From positions 10,021,001 through 10,085,000 of the forward strand of contig NC_071335.1 in the NCBI RefSeq assembly GCF_027744825.2: a stretch of 64,000 nt of DNA. The letters are read 5' to 3'. How positions within the stretch are numbered: the stretch's first letter is position 1; each line of letters opens with the position of its first letter. The position numbers and the translations under genes are program-made. Below are positions 45,901 to 63,400 of the stretch, piece after piece. Source of the DNA: Synchiropus splendidus (taxonomy: Eukaryota > Chordata > Actinopteri > Syngnathiformes > Callionymidae). Under the pieces are notes generated by a model. It searched no databases and had not been told where the DNA came from. It saw nothing but the letters and a program-made list of their open reading frames with translations.

Positions 45901-48738
45901 TCAAATTCACAAACCTCCCTATAAATGCGTGAATATTGCAAAAAAAAAAAAAAAAAAAGGTTTGATGTACAGTATTTCAGGAACATGACAATCATCTAGA
46001 AAACTATATGTGCAGACAGAAAGAATAAATAATAAAATGTAATTTTAAATTTTAAAATTGACACAATACCTAAATTTGTCACGCAACATAATTCTTCCAA
46101 CTCCAACTGCTAATACTTTTCAGCAGTGTTTCCCTTAACATAAAATGACCCAGTTTCCTCAGCAAGCCTGGACCTGGACTGTCCTTCTTGTAATGGTGAA
46201 CAGAAAGGGTGTCTGGCAAAAGTCAAACATCGTTTAATATTCAGCTCCTCATTAGTCTTAAAAATATATTTTTAATTCTTTCATTTTTTAAAAACTGTAT
46301 GGCATGGTTCGTGGTTTGTGGCGCAGAGATGATGCCGAGGTTCTCTCTGGGAGTGGCCAGGATGGATAGTATCAAGAACCAGTATATCAGGGACAGCACA
46401 TGTTAGGTGTTCAGGAGACAAAGTCAGGGAGGCTAGATTGAGATGGTTTGGACATGTACAGAGGAGAGAGCCAGTACATTGGGAGGAAGATGTTGAAGTT
46501 GAAACTGCCAGACAGAAGGTGGAGAGGAAGACCAAAGAGGAGGATTATGCAAATGGTGAAGGAGGACATGACGTTTGTAGGTTCGAGAGAAGAAGACGCA
46601 GAGGACAGGGTGAGATGGAGGAAGATGATCCGCTGTGGCGACCCCTGAAGGGAGTAGCCGAAAGAAAAAGTACGGCATGGTGTACATCCCCTTTCCGTAT
46701 CAAATTTCTGACCTAATTGGTAGGAACAATTTTAACCAACAAAACATGACATTGGATTTAGACTATGTATGTGTTAGGGTATTTAAAAAAAGAAAATGTT
46801 CATATGACAACCTCTATTGTCTTTTTCATAAGATTGTAACAGTTACAGGAAGATGGATCTTAAAGTGGGGTCTTTATCAGAATATCACAGGAGTTGAATG
46901 GTAAACTATACATCAAAGATCGCAAACTCAAGTGGTAATGGACACCTGAACCTATTGTTATACATTTGGATAGATTATGAGAACATATACTGCAAGTATG
47001 AAGATAAATACAATAACATTCCTGCCACATGCTGCAAATATAAATGTGTTTGGGAAACGTGTGGAGCTATAAATATTTTGGGTATCAATACTGGATTACA
47101 ATTCCCAGATGACCTCATCTCCTATACCTTTAGAAACTAAACTGTTAATGAAGTCCACACCCAAACAACTGTGTATTATCAAGAAGATAGTTGACCTGTG
47201 CTCCAGCGGCCTCAAGAGGAAAATGTTACCTGTCCTTCTTTAAGTTTTGTCTGCCAAATTTAACCGCTACAATAGCGCTATCCAAAACAACCAAACCATA
47301 CACTTTGATCATGGTGTTACAGACAAGGTTATCATTACATGAAACCATGGAAAATTGTTTTTTAAAAATCAATTATTGATAAAAGATCAGTCATTTTAAA
47401 GAACTCTGTTTACTGTTGAAATTGTTTTCCCTCCTCCTGTGTTGATGCATTGGATTGGCAAAAAGGCCTGACACAGCTGATAAAATAAAGACAAATTATT
47501 TCTGGGTTGACTCAAACAATGAAGAAGAACTATCTTGCAACCAGATGTTTATTTGAACTGAGCTGTCCCCAGAAGGATTTTAAGAGATTAACCAAAAGCT
47601 GGACAGTTTGCTATTTTGTTCCCTCAATATCCAAGTTTGACAGATTCATAAGCCATGAAAATATGAGATAGTAGCAGAGTCAGAGGAGCGTGTGTTTGTG
47701 AATACCTGTCTCTTCTGGGGAGTTGCTCTCTTGCGACAATGTGGTCCAGCTCAACTCTTCATCACTGGGGTTCAGATTCTGGATACGGTTCAAAGCGCAG
47801 TCCGTCTTTGCACCTGTCCTTCTGTCCTTCTTGGTTTCTGGGGAGGATGTGGCAGAGGACGAGCAGGAGGCCACAGAGAGAAGCTGTGTGTCCTCTCTGG
47901 GTAGCTGCCTGGGTAGGGACGGTGGTGGAGGCACCTGGGAGTCCTTCCCTGTTGCCAGCAGCTTGAAGTTTGACTGAAGGTCAGAAATGAGCACCAAAGA
48001 GGATGAAACCTTAATGCTCTTCAGCTGAGTGTCACTGTCTATCCTCAGTAGAGGCTTCTCCTCCTCATCCTCCTCCAACGCCTCATCGCCTTCCTCCTCG
48101 ATCTTCATCACTGACAGCATCTCCTTCTCTGACAAGATGCTGATATCATCACTTTGCTCAACCTCAATGTTCATGTCCAAGTCTGTGGAGTTGCCATTCA
48201 GTGAGAGCTCCACAGTGGAGTTTATGGTGCTGTCTAGGTCCGATTCAGACTTGGGCTCTGGCTCTTCGTCAACATCCCCTTCAATTTCAAGCTTAATGGC
48301 ATCGTCCTCATCACTATTACACGAGAGGGGCTGTCCAAGAACGCCCTCGTCAGTGTAGACATTGAGGTCATCTGATTGCGTATCCAAACTACACTCCAGT
48401 TCAGTCATGTCAGCATCTGTTGTGTTTTGGTTGTGATCTTGACCAGCCTTACGGAGCTGGTTGACCCCATTTTTAGCCAATTTGGGATTGTTGGGAGTTG
48501 ACAACTGCGACGGTGGAGATGATGTGGGCGGTGACACAGATGGTGCTGCTTCTCCAAGGCCCATAGCAGCTTGAATGCTTGTGAGCGCATACTTTTTACG
48601 ACACTTTGGAGGCGTGGCAGAGCCCTGTCTGATGACATCACTGCTGAGTAGTTGGTTGTGGGAGGAGCGTAGGCTGAGGGAAGTGGGAGGCGCGACAACA
48701 GGGTTGTTCCGGTTGGTCACATCTACTGACATCATCAT
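29159..48738 (-). CDS. apbb2: apbb2: Fe65-like 1 APP-binding adaptor (whole gene)
   Basis: This encodes a cytoplasmic and nuclear adaptor of the Fe65 family. By family knowledge, its second PTB domain binds the cytoplasmic tail of APP and APP-like proteins, the first PTB binds partners such as LRP1 and Tip60, and the WW domain binds proline-rich ligands such as Mena. I assembled it from the exons listed below: 48738-47706, 41699-41455, (40905-40783), (40059-39991), 39344-39294, 38649-38564, 38297-38237, 36299-36153, 35802-35675, (33487-33482), 32770-32656, 31363-31276, 30919-30839, 30749-30634, 30518-30339, 29329-29159. Bracketed exons are probably optional. All phases agree, giving about 835 residues with the microexon and without the cassettes. 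The assignment to APBB2 rather than APBB1 or APBB3 rests on the N-terminal VTNRN ... RSSHN ... [18 protein letters not shown] block. Teleosts often keep two copies (a/b); which one this is cannot be told here. Confidence 0.95.
30339..30518 (-). CDS. apbb2: apbb2 PTB2 exon c
   Basis: Encodes [58 protein letters not shown] and CM, the core sheet and start of the C-terminal helix of PTB2. This region forms the peptide groove for APP NPTY-type motifs in the family. 180 nt, phase 0, acceptor TTGACCAG, donor ATG/GTGAGT. An in-frame ORF read past the donor gives a false tail. Confidence 0.96.
30634..30749 (-). CDS. apbb2: apbb2 PTB2 exon b
   Basis: Encodes [19 protein letters not shown], then [19 protein letters not shown]. 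116 nt, acceptor AATTACAG, donor CAG/GTCTGA, phase 1 in and 0 out. It covers PTB2 alpha-1 and the following strands, somewhat more divergent from mammals than its neighbours. Confidence 0.93.
30839..30919 (-). CDS. apbb2: apbb2 PTB2 exon a
   Basis: Begins the second PTB domain, the one that binds the APP tail: [19 protein letters not shown], then MLPVARPI. 81 nt, acceptor TTTTGCAG, donor TTG/GTTTGT, phase 1 both sides. Confidence 0.94.
31276..31363 (-). CDS. apbb2: apbb2 inter-PTB exon
   Basis: Encodes [19 protein letters not shown] and [10 protein letters not shown]. 88 nt, acceptor CCCACCAG, donor AAG/GTAGGA, phase 0 in and 1 out. It finishes the PTB1 C-terminal helix (human IMAERKNAKAL by memory) and forms the linker to PTB2. 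Confidence 0.94.
31836..32519. mobile_element. hAT-type MITE in an apbb2 intron
   Basis: Left end GGGATGCACCGAACATTC, right end TTTTGGTGCATCCC plus a few bases, an inverted pair typical of fish hAT MITEs. Flanks GGGCAGTA (31828-31835) and AGGCAGTA (32520-32527) match at 7 of 8 bases. The match extends to 11 of 12 if CACT is included. No transposase is encoded. It ends about 130 bp from exon 32656-32770. Confidence 0.75.
32656..32770 (-). CDS. apbb2: apbb2 PTB1 exon c
   Basis: Encodes [19 protein letters not shown], then [19 protein letters not shown], the last strands and C-terminal helix of PTB1. 115 nt, acceptor TCTGCTCAG, donor CGG/GTAAGT. The first base completes Arg with either the preceding exon or the microexon. 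It lies just left of a microsatellite-bearing intron. Confidence 0.95.
33247..33285. repeat. (GT)n microsatellite
   Basis: About 19 GT units with one interruption, in the apbb2 intron about 200 bp downstream, in transcript sense, of the microexon. Confidence 0.9.
33482..33487 (-). CDS. apbb2: apbb2 6-nt microexon (Arg-Glu) in PTB1
   Basis: The minus strand reads GGACACAG/GGAGAG/GTAACT. Inserting GGAGAG between the neighbouring exons (phase 2) gives AGG GAG AGA, changing NGRDF to NGRERDF in frame. Fe65-family genes are known to have a six-nucleotide Arg-Glu miniexon at this point in PTB1, favoured in neurons in mammalian Fe65. A TGC motif sits in a pyrimidine-rich tract about 25 nt upstream, as in SRRM4-dependent microexons. 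Both forms are predicted to be made. Confidence 0.8.
35675..35802 (-). CDS. apbb2: apbb2 PTB1 exon b
   Basis: Encodes [19 protein letters not shown], then [19 protein letters not shown] and RDNG. 128 nt, phase 0 in and 2 out. Donor is AAG/GTTGGC, a weak site (T at +3, G at +4). A stronger-looking GTTAGT lies 37 nt downstream, but its use would break the frame. The weak donor precedes the 6-nt microexon, which fits regulated splicing here. Confidence 0.92.
36153..36299 (-). CDS. apbb2: apbb2 PTB1 exon a
   Basis: Starts the first phosphotyrosine-binding domain: [17 protein letters not shown], then [19 protein letters not shown] and TVGIWGE. 147 nt, phase 0 at both ends, acceptor GTGTAG, donor GAG/GTGACT. 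These are the first beta-strand and alpha-1 helix of the PTB fold, with strong family conservation. Confidence 0.95.
36474..36503. repeat. (AAAAT)n microsatellite
   Basis: Five to six tandem AAAAT units in an apbb2 intron. Confidence 0.85.
37765..38150 (+). mobile_element. SINE-like repeat expanded by an internal microsatellite
   Basis: Contains GGTTCAATTCCCGACTCGGG (a tRNA B-box-like motif), CATCCCACAGCCCAAAGACA, a long satellite array, then CCTGCAATGGACTAGTGACC, TGGGATAGGCTCCAG and GGGACTAAGCGGT. This order is that of an abundant fish SINE/LINE-tail repeat. The short GTGAGTG-type stretch usually found in the middle has grown to about 145 bp here. It lies in an apbb2 intron, antisense to the gene. 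Confidence 0.7.
37869..38014. repeat. Compound array: (GTGTGC)n-(GT)n-(GAGT)n
   Basis: Three adjacent blocks: GTGTGC units to about 37922, pure GT to 37970, then eleven GAGT units to 38014. Alternating purine-pyrimidine in the first two blocks favours Z-DNA. The array lies inside the SINE-like repeat. Confidence 0.95.
38237..38297 (-). CDS. apbb2: apbb2 exon linking to PTB1
   Basis: 61 nt, acceptor ATCTCCCAG, donor AAG/GTAACA. It completes R and encodes [20 protein letters not shown], an acidic/basic linker equivalent to the NAPHPDDDDS ... DPEAK stretch of human APBB2 from memory. Phase 2 in and 0 out. Confidence 0.9.
38564..38649 (-). CDS. apbb2: apbb2 exon [12 protein letters not shown]
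   Basis: Encodes [18 protein letters not shown] and [10 protein letters not shown], just before PTB1. Acceptor GCGGAAAAG, donor GAG/GTACGA, 86 nt, phase 0 in and 2 out. The acceptor tract is purine-rich and weak, but the peptide is nearly identical to other APBB2 proteins, so the border is secure. Confidence 0.93.
39294..39344 (-). CDS. apbb2: apbb2 exon KQMWSDF, with GC splice donor
   Basis: Encodes [17 protein letters not shown], equivalent to the KQPWSDF ... KINSDIWK segment of APBB2. The start is set at TATAG/AAACAG to retain the conserved KQ. A second acceptor six bases later (AAACAG/ATG) would remove those two residues in frame. The 3' border is AAG/GCAAGT: no GT is available that keeps frame with the next exon (GAC CTG), so the intron is of the minor GC-AG type. 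Confidence 0.88.
39870..39943. repeat. (AC)n microsatellite
   Basis: About 37 AC units with one AT interruption, ending 48 bp from cassette exon 2 on its donor side. Confidence 0.95.
39991..40059 (-). CDS. apbb2: apbb2 candidate cassette exon 2 (23 codons)
   Basis: Acceptor TTTACCCTGTAG, donor AAG/GTGGGA, 69 nt, phase 0 on both sides. It encodes [19 protein letters not shown] and ends DEDK. Following cassette 1 it reads SCYF-PRSTSLL. It lies between WW and PTB1 and is likely optional. It is short, but borders and frame are good. Confidence 0.6.
40783..40905 (-). CDS. apbb2: apbb2 candidate cassette exon 1 (41 codons)
   Basis: Acceptor CTGTCAG, donor TTC/GTAAGT, 123 nt, phase 0 on both sides, fully open. 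It encodes [19 protein letters not shown] and then [15 protein letters not shown]. It sits in the linker between WW and PTB1. The canonical human protein, as I recall it, joins the WW linker directly to KQPWSDF, so this exon is probably alternative. It is Ser/Thr-rich and could be phosphorylated. Confidence 0.6.
41455..41699 (-). CDS. apbb2: apbb2 WW-domain exon
   Basis: Acceptor CCTCCTTGCAG, donor GAG/GTTTGT, 245 nt, phase 1 in and 0 out. It encodes [18 protein letters not shown] then [15 protein letters not shown], a complete WW domain with both signature tryptophans and the YYW aromatic patch that grips proline-rich ligands. A serine-rich linker ending [11 protein letters not shown] follows, as in other APBB2 proteins (TPENE in human by memory). 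Confidence 0.95.
42100..42215. repeat. Possible MITE terminus fragment
   Basis: Ends CAGGATATGGTGACAGCCCT, similar to the AGGGCTGTCACCATATC-type ends of fish MITEs. It is preceded by AT-rich sequence and has no partner terminus. It lies in the large apbb2 intron (41700-47705), where I otherwise see no gene outside the LINE tail. Confidence 0.3.
45938..45958. repeat. Poly(A) run
   Basis: About 20 consecutive A residues in an apbb2 intron with no recognisable retrocopy beside it. Confidence 0.8.
46305..46672 (+). mobile_element. RTE-type LINE 3' end fragment
   Basis: Plus-strand translation with frame changes gives [14 protein letters not shown], then [15 protein letters not shown], then [20 protein letters not shown], followed by the GGAGTAGCCGAAAGAAAAAG tail. 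This is the C-terminal end of RTE/BovB-like reverse transcriptase ORFs and their 3' UTR. Everything upstream is lost (5' truncation). Stops break the frame. It lies in an apbb2 intron, antisense to the gene. Confidence 0.75.
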
Positions 48739-48742
48739 GGTG
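47706..48742 (-). CDS. apbb2: apbb2 first large coding exon (acidic N-terminus)
   Basis: The exon follows a CTCTACCCAG acceptor; four bases later ATG repeats three times (48738, 48735, 48732). The first is taken as start; all give the same frame. The 344 codons include [20 protein letters not shown] and [18 protein letters not shown], which match the start of vertebrate APBB2. A long acidic, serine-rich region follows, with runs such as [15 protein letters not shown] (about residues 210-225), as in other Fe65 proteins. It ends GAGACAG/GTATTC, leaving phase 1. Human APBB2 has an extra 17 or so residues before the corresponding Met; these may come from an upstream exon or be absent. Confidence 0.93.
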
Positions 48743-49343
48743 CTGGGTAGAGAAATGAAAACAAAAGTGTAGTTTAACACAGATATAACAAACACATAAT
48801 TTGTAATAACTTGAAAAAATGTGAAACAAATGACAAAGAAGGCTTTTGCACGAAGCAATTACAATAATCAAATTGCATTAGTGAAGTTAAATAACTCAAC
48901 CATTTCTTTTACAATATGCTCAATTTTCTTCATGACAGCGTGAAAAAAATTATGCTGCGGATTCCAAAATGCAAAGAGAGCACCACATTCTTGAGAGTGA
49001 GAAAAAACGCAATAGCAATGTAGTGGAGTATGCAGGAACACAAAATAATTAAGATACTAAAATAGACCAAAAACAAAAAATATAAATAAGCTGTTAAAAA
49101 ATTATTAAAATAAAAATAATTAAAATAAAGCGGTAAAAATTAAACAGAATCATAACGGAACATTTCATGTACAATATCACATTTTGGAAATTGTGAAAAA
49201 AAACTTAAGCTTCCGGTTTTCCAGAGTTATTCAAAGAAAAAGCAACTCAAACCTATGAAGGCATCCCATGGAGAGAAACTTCAAAAATAACACGATCCCA
49301 TCTGTTTATAGAAACAAACGTGCAGATCATTGAGTAAATGTAC

Positions 49344-49403
49344 CTGGTAGAGGATCATCCACAGCCTGGCGCCGGACAGTATTAAGTTGACTCAGGGACA
49401 AAT
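49344..49403 (-). CDS. apbb2: Possible upstream apbb2 exon (60 nt)
   Basis: Bounded by TGGTGTTCAG and CCAG/GTACAT. In phase 1 it is open: LSLSQLNTVRRQAVDDPLP. It cannot enter the 48742 exon in that frame through the CAG/CACCATG acceptor (this gives TGA), but it joins the WW exon acceptor at 41699 in phase. It may be 5' UTR, an alternative N-terminus, or chance. Confidence 0.35.
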
Positions 49404-50338
49404 CTGAACACCAAATGGTAAAAACGAGAGATTATGAATGGTGAAGAATGGCGAAAATGGTGTCAACACTTTACTGATTTATGAGCTATCCCTACCACAA
49501 CAGTCTTTGAGAAAACAAAAACATTTTCAATTTGATAGACATTTACAAACATATGATATGTATCTTTTTTTTTAAACACAAACATGTACTTTGTATATTT
49601 ACTAATACCATGAATATAGACGCTTTAACAGATTGCAAAAAAATGATGATGCTATGAGTTAAACAAGTAGAAGCACGCCTTGTGCTACACTCACATTGCA
49701 TATCATATTAGTCATAACAGAAACTCGGCACTCTTTTGACACGTTTGCTTCGCAAGCTTGGATATATAGTTGAGACATAGTTTTGTATAAATAAGGTAAT
49801 ACAAAACAAAAACCTGACAATGAATACCATTTAGTTAAAACTACATTGTCTAAACTAAAACCAATGTGTGACAGCAATGTGACCTGTCATATAAACTAGA
49901 CATGTCCTTTTCACACTGAAAACATTCATCCATTGAGCCAGCTTTTTAGGCAGCAAACTCATCTTGATGTGGAGGAGAACTGCTGTACTCTGACTTGTAC
50001 TCTTAAAAAGTGATCATACAGAATTATTCATTTATCACAATTTGAATGGTAAAGAGTTAATAAAAAAATGCAAATCTGTTTTACACAAGCTCTTTGACCA
50101 AATCATTAATATTAAGGTTAAAATGACTTGATTTCTTTCCTCACGTAATTTTATTTGAAGTTCGCAATACTTATAAATACTACTTGATTTTCTAAGTTAA
50201 TAAATTTTACTTTCAATTCAAAACACACTCTTGAGTATTACACTGGGCACACATAGCGGCCTGAATTTCCAAGTGGCCCCATGGGAAAACCAATCCCTCA
50301 ACCTCTAACGTAAAAGACTGTTTACATTCTGGACTTAC

Positions 50339-50431
50339 CAGAGACCAGAGCGTCATGGGAAAGGATGTAGCTCGTCCATTGTGCTATTCTTTGCTCCATC
50401 AACCACCAGGGTTTCTTCTGGCAACAGCGTC
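50339..50431 (-). CDS. apbb2: Possible 5' UTR or alternative first coding exon of apbb2
   Basis: Bounded by AAATTCAG and CTCTG/GTAAGT (strong donor), 93 nt. The frame MEQRIAQWTSYILSHDALVS (ATG at 50399) leaves phase 1 and continues in frame into the 49403-49344 exon. Another frame gives a small uORF from an ATG in good context (ACAATGG). Its coding role is unproven. Confidence 0.4.
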
Positions 50432-57487
<7,056 letters not shown>

Positions 57488-60400
57488 GCAAGGGGAAGTT
57501 TGGTCTTAAGATTGTGATAGAAGTTAAAAATAATGAGTAAATGTTGCATAATTGTATCACAGTTAAATGCAGAATTCTGGCCTTAATTAGACAACCATTC
57601 ATAAATTTTCATTTCAAATTCAAATTATCACTTTTCTGATACCTCCTCTTTCCGTCACTGTTGAACAGGTAATTGAGGGTCACTTGGGAATTGCTTGTAA
57701 ATGGATGGGTCCATGAGTAAAGTGAGTGTTGAGTTTTCCATGCAAATGTTAGATTGCGCTTTCATTTCTTAATGATCTCATACTGAAGACATACAAGTTC
57801 TTACAGAAGTCACAAGACCTAGGCACAGAATGACAGTCCTCACTTTTCTAACATTTTTCCTGTTTATACTGGAAAAATGCAAGTAATGAAGTAATGAACT
57901 TGAAATGGTTCTTTTTTGTGGTAATGAATCGGTATCGAATACTGTGGAAAATCACTGCCAATGGTATCGACTTCAGAAAATTTGGTATCATGAAAATCCC
58001 AGTCAGGTTTCACACGAATAAGTTGAAGAACATGCTTAACCGAGAGTAGAACCAAGTAGAACCTAATGTACTGCGCAACTAAATTACAAGGAAATGGGGA
58101 TTTCACATTGCAGCACATGCACAGGTGACGTTTCACTTCGCTAACACTGCAGATAACTGTTAACATGACTCCATTTAACTATTCAAATACCATTCAATAG
58201 TCCAAAAAAGATCTATCTCGATGACTAAAGAGGAACAGAAAGAAAAAGGGATGGGGGAGGGTATCTGGGTGAATGTAAGAGAAGAAAGTGGATCCTAGAG
58301 TGACTCATCAGAAAAGGAATGTCCCATTGCTGCCAAAGGAACCACAGAGTCACTGCTGCTGCTGCTACGATCGCTTTCAATCACCCAGTCCTCTGCTCCA
58401 GCCCCCTCTCATCGCTCTATTTGCTTTTTTTAAATAAATGCAATTGGAATCATTGCTTGAGTTTGTTTTTCAATTTACAGAACTGTGCTCATGATGTTTG
58501 GAAGAGGCCACTTCTCAAACCAAGTCCCTGAATCACTGAACAATGGTCATTCACCAGGTCAGACGTCTGCCACCGATGTTGACCACAGGAATTAGTTAAG
58601 TCAGAACAACCTCAAATGACTCTATAGTGAGTCAACATTCTTGCCGTCAGTGAATCTATGTGGTCATCAACCAACAAATTTTGGTGGACTATATAATGAC
58701 CCACAATTTATTGCTGATAAATTACAACCTTGTTTTGAGACCAAATAAACCACTATGTAATGACAATAATCAAATGCAATATGCTTTTGTTTCTTTACCG
58801 TATTCTGTAACTGAATGCCATAAACTAGAACAATAACAAAATAACAATGGCTTGTCAGTTTTACATGAGGCCAACCCCACTAATTAGATTTGAAAGCTAA
58901 AATATGTAATCATCAAGATCAGGGTTTCCGGCGGATTTGGAAATTGTGGCGGATCACACGGAAAAGAACACTATTAGATTCCATACGTCAGGATGCTTTT
59001 CAAAAAGGGACAGCACTGTTTGCACTCTGGATTAAACCAACTTCTCAACTATTTCCAATTTCCCTTCGATCATATTGATGGTGTTAAACCAGTATCGAAC
59101 CAACCTCAGAGGAGGAAACTGAGCAGCTCCATCTCAGTTAGCTTTGCGTGGCTAACCACGATTAGCGTAATCTACCTTGCATGATTTCGTGGTATAAATT
59201 GTCTCAAGTTATGGTTGAAAATAAATGTTTGCTGCATATACGGAACGTGGTTTTGATTGGTTGCTCTGTTGAGCACGTACCTGAAATCTGGAAAACGCAT
59301 TCATACAGCTAAGCGTGTTTGGACAGTAAGGGTAGCAATTTCATCTCGGAAATGACTTGTTCTGGCATTTTGGTAACGTTTGAATGATAATAAAGGGAGA
59401 TAACATGGAGCTGTAACTTCCCTGGTTAAAAAAAACCCTTTCCTGTTCAAGACAACAGCCTTGTTAATCCTCATGCCTACCACTTCCTTTTCAGATGCAA
59501 ACAGCCCCAGTCAACAACGTAGCAGGAAAAACAAACAAGAAGTTTAAAATTGTGCACAAATCTGACATTTATCGTTGATCTTAAAGGGATCACATACAGC
59601 AACCCAGCGCAAGATGAAGCATGGCCTGTTCATTCATTTATGAGTAATTTAGTTCTAAATCCATCTAAATATGTCCATGCAATACCCTACATGATATGTT
59701 GTCCATGATATATAGTTGCTTGTCGTCACCAAATGCATTCATGTGACCCAAAAACTGGATCTGCTGTCACTGACGTTAATACAGCGCCTACATTTTGCCA
59801 CATACTACAGTATAAGTATATTCAATTAACTCCTCTTGGGTGACTAAAACACTCCATGACAAGAAGAGGACAAACATATGAAAACGTGTTTGGAAGAAAA
59901 CATTCTTGACTCGTAGACAGTAACGGTAATAGTTATGCGCTCCGCATTCAGCGTCAGGAGTTTGTGTAGCGCCACATGGTATCACCATTACACTAACTTG
60001 GACGTTAAAATGAAACAACAAACGTCTCAAGATAACATGGAGTCTGGTAGATTTTTTATTAACAGACAGGTCTGTTACGTGAGTGATTGACATTTGTGAG
60101 CCATTGAAACCAGAAGGGACTCACGGGCACAGCTCATTTCCAATGATCACAGAGGATTGTTATGCTTTATGTTGTCATAACTTTGCAATTACAAACATCT
60201 AAAACGTTTTTTTGATGAAAAGCTACTATTGTTCAGTGAGATTTGATTACTTAAGAAGTAAAAACCCAGGACCATCCTAACTTGATACAGGCAGTGAAGA
60301 GATGTGAGCCAGTGTTTTTCCTATCCTCAGCCACCTTCACCGTCAACAAAAATGCCCTTTAAAATGCAACAAGATAGTTAAACATTTTGAAATCGAGTAA

Positions 60401-63400
60401 AAAAAAAGCTCATGGCTAGAAGTAGAAAATCCTTATGCAGCTGAAATGGATGGGTGGGATGAAGGTGTATGTAAGCATGCATTGCCATGTGGAAAGGACA
60501 ACACCAAAGCATGACACAACAAGAAATTAGAAAGGCTGCTGTGTGCAGCCATGCACAGCAGCAGCATCTGGAACATGAGTTGCCCATCAAAACATTGAAC
60601 AACCAGCTATGATAATGTGTAAACCAAATTATCCAAGAGTGAATTTGACAGTGAGAAGACAGCATTTCACAAGGGATGCCATGGTGCATAACAGCAGCAG
60701 AAAAAAGACCATGGAATCTGCATGTTGGTTAAAACTGTCAGAGACAAGATGAGCGGATGGAACTAGAGACAAGGATCTTATCATTCAGTTTCACGCCGTA
60801 CACCGTGAACATGGCCTCTGTTCTCTGTCCAAACACACCACACGCCTGTCTGCCCTCTGCAACAACAACGCAAACAGAGACTCTCACATACACACACTTG
60901 TGCATAGGCTGGTGGCCACAACAATCCTATCGATGGGCATCGACAGCAGGATGGAAGGGACATCATTTATGCAACTTTCATTATACCGCAATTTTGGAAA
61001 AACATGGATTAACAACCTAGTAAAATAAAACATTTAAAACAAGATGTTACAAATGCTAATACATACAGTTAAAAGACAGAAGGAACAGAGCATGTTCTTT
61101 AGTTGCAGATCTGATGTTTGATGACAGTTTTAATTAATTCATTTGTAACTCAAAAGCCCACGCTGGTTTGCAACAATCAATAACTTCCTACAAAACAGAC
61201 CTAAGCATTTAAATAAAACTTTCAGGGTTGGTTTAAAACAGTGCCTTAGTCATAATGCATACGCATTGTGTAGTGGTCTGTAGGTTCATTTGGAATTAAT
61301 TATGTTCTTAAAGGGAACCTATATTTCATTTACAACTTTTCTGCCTTGTGTATGTTTCAAGTCGCACATCATGATGATGCTCCATCTACTTTTTTCCTAT
61401 TCATTTCTCCCCATTCAGAAAGCTTGTGAACAAGAAGTGTCGATATGTCAACATTAAAATCAGAGCATTGTCAGAATTGGTAAGAACCCGAACCCTGTGT
61501 GATTCTCTGGAATCATTAAGATAATAAGATAATTTTAGTTCCCGCTCCAGGCACCGCCTCTGCCTGCAGTTGACCACAGTCAAGAAGGAGTTCAAGCGGC
61601 GACAGATTATACAGTGTTCAAAAGCTTTGTTTTATTAACAAAGATGATGCACCTTTTAGGATGTCTGAGCCTTTGTGACATCATGGAGTAATAATAAAAA
61701 AGCCATGTTTGATCTGTGAAGTTAGACACCCTCGAGCAAACGGTGCTGCTGCGATCTTCTTTTTCAACATAATCACAATGACTCATATGTATCTACTCAA
61801 CTTTTTAGTTTCAAGCAGTTTCTCACACCACAGGTTTTGTAAATGGCTGTGTCAGATCTTCGGTTTTAAAGCCATACAACCATCAGTCATCAGCCCTGAA
61901 GCACCAAGCTCTTATGCCGCAGGCTATAGTAGCAATGAACCATCATGGAATTTAGAGACAATTTTTGTTGACATTTTGTTCAATTTATCAAGTTATCATT
62001 ATCAAGTATTTTTACAGTGTTGTTTCTCATTTAAAAACAGCAAGTGTGTAACTTTGAACTTCAATTAATGAACATTTTGCAAATACCTGCCGAAACTAAC
62101 ATCACTATTGTCAAGGTATCATCTGTCACTTGATTTGCAGTTTTCTATTCTAACTTGTTCTGTGGTTCACCATAAAATGTCTTTAAGGTACTGCCACTGC
62201 TGTCATTCCAAATTTGACTCCAGTGGACTTTCATAAAGTACAAATCATCAAAATGAGTCCCAGAATACAGTTGTTAAATTTGAGTTAAAAAATATATATA
62301 TTTTAAGCCTGACTAAATATGACCCTTCAGTTTTCATGGCATTTATGTCCAAAGTTTTGTCTCTTATCTTGTATAACTGAAAAGGATAATATTGGTAAAT
62401 AAACAAAGAGCTTTTACATTTGACCATAATTTGGTTCCAGATCTCTTGGCCAAGCTATTCATTGATGCAATCCTACATGCGTGGATACAGAATAGCTTTT
62501 TAATGTTTATATAGTGTAATTCATAAGGTGCCTTGCATCCCGAGTCACTAGGCATAGCAGTTTAATGAAGTGTTGAACAGTTATAGCATCATACATGAAT
62601 CAGGGCGCTCAAACAGATGTTCTGTGCGTGCACAAACGCACACGGATTTAAAAAAAAACACAATCTTTTCCCATCAGACGCTCATAATGACATTCCCTTC
62701 CGCAGGGCAGTGAAAGGCTAGAATGTCCAACGATTCTAATTACAGCCATTTTACAGGCCAGTCAGAGCATCCAGCCTCACTTTACTTACAAGAAAAGAGC
62801 AGTTTCTGTTCATATTTATGTCTGCTTCTAGATGAGGGCACATGTCAGCTACACTCATGACAGCTGATACCACCAGAAGCTGGGGTCATCTAAAAGCAAA
62901 TGCCCTGTCATCAGGCCTTGGCACAACAAACCCACATGCACTTGTCTGCATGACTTGACAGTGATCTAAACCCATGTCACTTTTTCCATAAGCAGCAACT
63001 ACTCATGCCATGAGGGAAGAAAGGAAGGCAAGCGAGCAAAGAGCATATGAAAGGCAGAGTAGCAGAATATAAAGCAACTATAGAGCTTGGCAGCACCGAG
63101 CAATTAGTTATGACATCATGTTCCGACACAAACTGCAATGTAGGTGCTGGTCTGAATGAAAGAGAGCAGGCAGGAGAGAGGGAGTGGAAAGAGGATGACT
63201 GTGCACCATTGCAACATCAATTCGTGACACGTTCATTTTCATAAGAAAACGTTTCATAAGCTGATGCTTTGTAGATCCCTGGTGATGATTGTGTCCCATT
63301 AAGGGTGTTCAGGGAAAGTACAGAGGAAGCTCATAAATTGTGGAAAACTGGACGTGAAAAAATACATGAGAGGCTGCGTCACTTAGAGAGAAAAGCAGGG

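Noticed and set aside
48029..48358. Plus-strand serine-rich frame of 109 codons
   Set aside because: It is the antisense shadow of the acidic N-terminal exon of apbb2.
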